NCBI GenBank assembly: GCA_022709625.1
Contig: JAKLIL010000081.1
Coordinates: 1 to 7,277, forward strand
DNA length: 7,277 nt
Source: Verrucomicrobiota bacterium
Lineage (GTDB): Bacteria; Verrucomicrobiota; Kiritimatiellia; CAIQIC01; Lenti-01
Direction: 5' to 3'
Under the pieces are notes generated by a model that saw nothing but the letters and a program-made list of their open reading frames with translations, was not told the origin of the DNA and made no database searches. Position numbers and translations under genes: made by a program. Below are positions 5,648-7,277 of this stretch, one piece after another (the first letter of the stretch is position 1; each line of letters begins with the position of its first letter).

Positions 5648-7063
5648 ATGAACTCCCGTTCGAGCGAAGCCGACGTCCGGGCGCGCATGGCGGCCGACGG
5701 CGCCCCGGCGCTGGTCGTAGAGGCTTTTTTGCTCAACCTGCGACGCTGGAACGAAGGCGATCCCGGCTACGTCCCCGGCGCCGACCTGGCGCCTCTGGGC
5801 CACCTGCCCCGGCTGGAAGACCTCGACGAACTGGATCCGGCTGCGGAAGCCGCCATCGCCCAGACGGCCATCGTCAAACTCAACGGCGGTCTCGGCACCG
5901 GCATGGGCCTGGACCGCGCCAAGTCGCTCATCGTGGCCAAGAACGGCCTGACTTTCCTCGACATCATCGTACGCCAAGTGGAATTTCTCCGGCGGCGCTG
6001 CCACGCCCCCCTGCCCCTGCTCCTGATGAACAGCTTTTCCACCGAGGCGGATTCCCTGGCCGCCCTCGGCCAAACCCATCCCGGGTTCGGCAACGGTCCG
6101 GGGCTCCCGCTTTCCTTCCGCCAGCATCGCGTGCCCAAATTGGATCTGGCCGGCCGCGCGCCGGTCCAGTGGCCCGCGAATCCCGCGCTGGAATGGTGCC
6201 CGCCCGGACATGCCGATATTTTCCATGCCCTGCAAACCACCGGGCTGCTCGACCGCCTGCTGACCGACGGCTTCCGCTACGCCTTCGTATCCAACGCCGA
6301 CAACCTCGGCGCGCTCCTGCACATGGGCATCCTGGGCCATCTGGCTTCGCGCCGCATTCCATTCCTGATGGAAGTGACGGCCCGCACCGAATGCGACCGC
6401 AAAGGCGGCCATCTGGCCCGCGACCGGCGCTCCGGACGCCTCTTGCTGCGCGAATCCGCCCAGTGCCCCCCCGGCGAAGAAGGGGACTTCCAGGACATCG
6501 CCACATATCCGCTGTTCAATACCAACAATCTCTGGCTGGACCTCGAAGCGGTTCGCGACATGCTCCGGGCCTGCAACGGCCTGCCTCGGTTCCCTCTCAT
6601 CGTGAACCGGAAAACGGTGGATCCCTCCCGGCCCGACACCCCGGCCGTCGTCCAGTTGGAAGCCGCCATGGGTGCGGCCATCGCCTGCTTCGAGAGCGCG
6701 GCCGCTTTAGTGGTGCCCCGGTGCCGCTTCGCCCCGGTCAAGACCACCAACGACCTGCTGGCCATCCGTTCCGACCTCTACACGCTGGGCGAAGAGCATC
6801 AGGTGGCGCTCCATCCCCGGCGCTTCACGCCCCCCCCCGAAATTATCCTCGATCCCCGCCACTACCGGAATATCGCCGACTTCGAACTGCGTTTTTCCAA
6901 AGGCGCCCCTTCGCTGCTCCAGTGCGATTCGCTCCGAATCGACGGCGACGTCTATTTCGGCGCCAACGTGCGCGTGGAGGGCGCCGTCCACCTGCGGAAT
7001 CCCACGGCGACCCCGGCGCGCATCGCCGACGGTGCGCGTCTCCACACGCCCGTCGGGCGCTAG
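5648..7063 (+). CDS. UTP-glucose-1-phosphate uridylyltransferase, eukaryotic UGP2-type (UDPGP family)
   Basis: Makes UDP-glucose and pyrophosphate from UTP and glucose-1-phosphate in the cytoplasm, supplying glucosyl units for glycans, glycogen or trehalose. The 471-residue protein belongs to the UDPGP family (eukaryotic UGP2), not to bacterial GalU. Motifs in order: KLNGGLGTGMG (77-87), the nucleotide-binding loop, followed by AKS with K92; PPGHADIF (185-192) for uridine/sugar binding; FVSNADNLGA (213-222); KGG (252-254); LFNTNNLW (289-296); NRKTVD (320-325); VPRCRFAPVKTTNDLL (356-371), with the conserved catalytic-site Lys at 365. About 425-465 has the hexapeptide-like pattern of the C-terminal left-handed beta helix. 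ATG 5648 gives the N-terminal segment (RARM, then AFLLNLRRW) seen in homologues. No ribosome binding site stands at a normal distance, so translation may depend on the upstream gene, whose stop is 16 bases away. A related UDP-sugar pyrophosphorylase specificity remains possible. Confidence 0.95.
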   Translation: MNSRSSEADVRARMAADGAPALVVEAFLLNLRRWNEGDPGYVPGADLAPLGHLPRLEDLDELDPAAEAAIAQTAIVKLNGGLGTGMGLDRAKSLIVAKNGLTFLDIIVRQVEFLRRRCHAPLPLLLMNSFSTEADSLAALGQTHPGFGNGPGLPLSFRQHRVPKLDLAGRAPVQWPANPALEWCPPGHADIFHALQTTGLLDRLLTDGFRYAFVSNADNLGALLHMGILGHLASRRIPFLMEVTARTECDRKGGHLARDRRSGRLLLRESAQCPPGEEGDFQDIATYPLFNTNNLWLDLEAVRDMLRACNGLPRFPLIVNRKTVDPSRPDTPAVVQLEAAMGAAIACFESAAALVVPRCRFAPVKTTNDLLAIRSDLYTLGEEHQVALHPRRFTPPPEIILDPRHYRNIADFELRFSKGAPSLLQCDSLRIDGDVYFGANVRVEGAVHLRNPTATPARIADGARLHTPVGR

Positions 7064-7078
7064 GAGCCGCCGCCGTCT

Positions 7079-7098
7079 CGGCGAGCCACGAATCGCCG
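7079..7098 (+). terminator. Weak hairpin after the UGPase gene
   Basis: A 6-base perfect stem (CGGCGA and TCGCCG) with an 8-base loop, 15 bases after the UGPase stop, with no T tract. Such stems are common by chance in GC-rich DNA, so a terminator role is only possible. Confidence 0.2.
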
Positions 7099-7146
7099 CG
7101 TTCCGCGCTTGACCGCGCCCCGGAGAAAGCCCACGCTTTTCCCCAT

Positions 7147-7152
7147 AGGAGG
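7147..7152 (+). promoter_or_regulatory. Ribosome binding site of the downstream lipoprotein
   Basis: AGGAGG, 8 bases before ATG 7161. An in-frame ATG at 7155 is only 2 bases away and is too close, so 7161 is the start. TTGACC (7109-7114) resembles a -35 box, but no clear -10 follows, so it is uncertain whether this gene has its own promoter. Confidence 0.75.
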
Positions 7153-7160
7153 ACATGGCG

Positions 7161-7277
7161 ATGAACAACCGAATGGCATGGGCAAGATGGGCGGCCGTGG
7201 CCGCGCTGGCGCTGGGATGCGGATTGGGTTGCGACGACGACAGCAGTTCCGACGACAACGGCGGATCGACCTTCACG
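7161..7277 (+). CDS. Lipoprotein, N-terminal fragment, function unknown
   Basis: The first 39 codons of a gene that continues beyond the right edge. Two Arg in the first nine residues (MNNRMAWAR) precede a hydrophobic stretch (about 10-19) ending in ALALGC, with C20 the likeliest lipidated cysteine. C24 (GLGC) is an alternative. An Asp/Ser-rich linker follows (DDDSSSDDN), the style of the esterase lipoprotein at 1907-2554. The mature domain is not visible, so no function can be given. It starts 97 bases after the UGPase stop and may be cotranscribed or have its own promoter. Confidence 0.8.
   Translation, partial: MNNRMAWARWAAVAALALGCGLGCDDDSSSDDNGGSTFT

Noticed and set aside
1..7277. CRISPR, transposon, phage, tRNA or defence system
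   Set aside because: No repeat arrays, transposase or integrase motifs, tRNA-like folds or defence-type domains were seen. All seven genes are explained by metabolism or envelope roles, or are unknown singletons.

Overview
The window reads as ordinary chromosomal DNA from a free-living, GC-rich bacterium. It holds seven genes, with codons strongly biased to G or C at the third position and long open shadow frames on the opposite strands. Three features suggest a Gram-negative-type envelope: two lipoprotein signal peptides with Asp-rich linkers, a secreted amylase, and Shine-Dalgarno sequences of the AGGAG type. A membrane protein that starts with a Cys4 zinc ribbon and carries a possible SHD1-like segment, next to a eukaryotic-type UGPase, made me think of the PVC group (Verrucomicrobiota, Kiritimatiellota, Lentisphaerota) or a neighbouring lineage. 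That placement is a guess from protein style, not a phylogenetic result.

Layout. (1) Positions 1-1546, minus strand: the 5' two thirds or more of a secreted GH13 alpha-amylase, running off the left edge. (2) 1547-1906: a 360-base divergent intergenic region with a plausible promoter for the amylase. (3) 1907-2554, plus strand: an SGNH/GDSL-type esterase lipoprotein. (4) 2576-2607: a GC-rich hairpin between convergent genes that overlaps the hisA stop. (5) 2591-4591, minus strand: a compact hisB-hisH-hisA operon for the middle of histidine biosynthesis, with hisH and hisA coupled by an ATGA overlap. (6) 4592-4746: a short divergent promoter region. (7) 4747-5631, plus strand: a zinc-ribbon, single-pass membrane, coiled-coil protein of unknown function. 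(8) 5648-7063, plus strand: a UTP-glucose-1-phosphate uridylyltransferase of the eukaryotic UGP2 (UDPGP) family, 16 bases downstream and probably cotranscribed. (9) 7161-7277, plus strand: the first 39 codons of another lipoprotein, running off the right edge.

How the genes fit together. HisH is the glutaminase half of imidazole-glycerol-phosphate synthase. It needs HisF, which is not in the window, so hisF and the rest of the pathway (hisG, D, C, I/E and others) must lie elsewhere. Amylase (extracellular alpha-glucan breakdown) and UGPase (UDP-glucose formation) both touch glucan metabolism but are not in one operon, so a functional link is only suggestive. I see no mobile element, CRISPR array, tRNA, rRNA or phage gene. 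I do not see a convincing new multi-gene system. The least explained gene is the zinc-ribbon membrane protein joined to UGPase.
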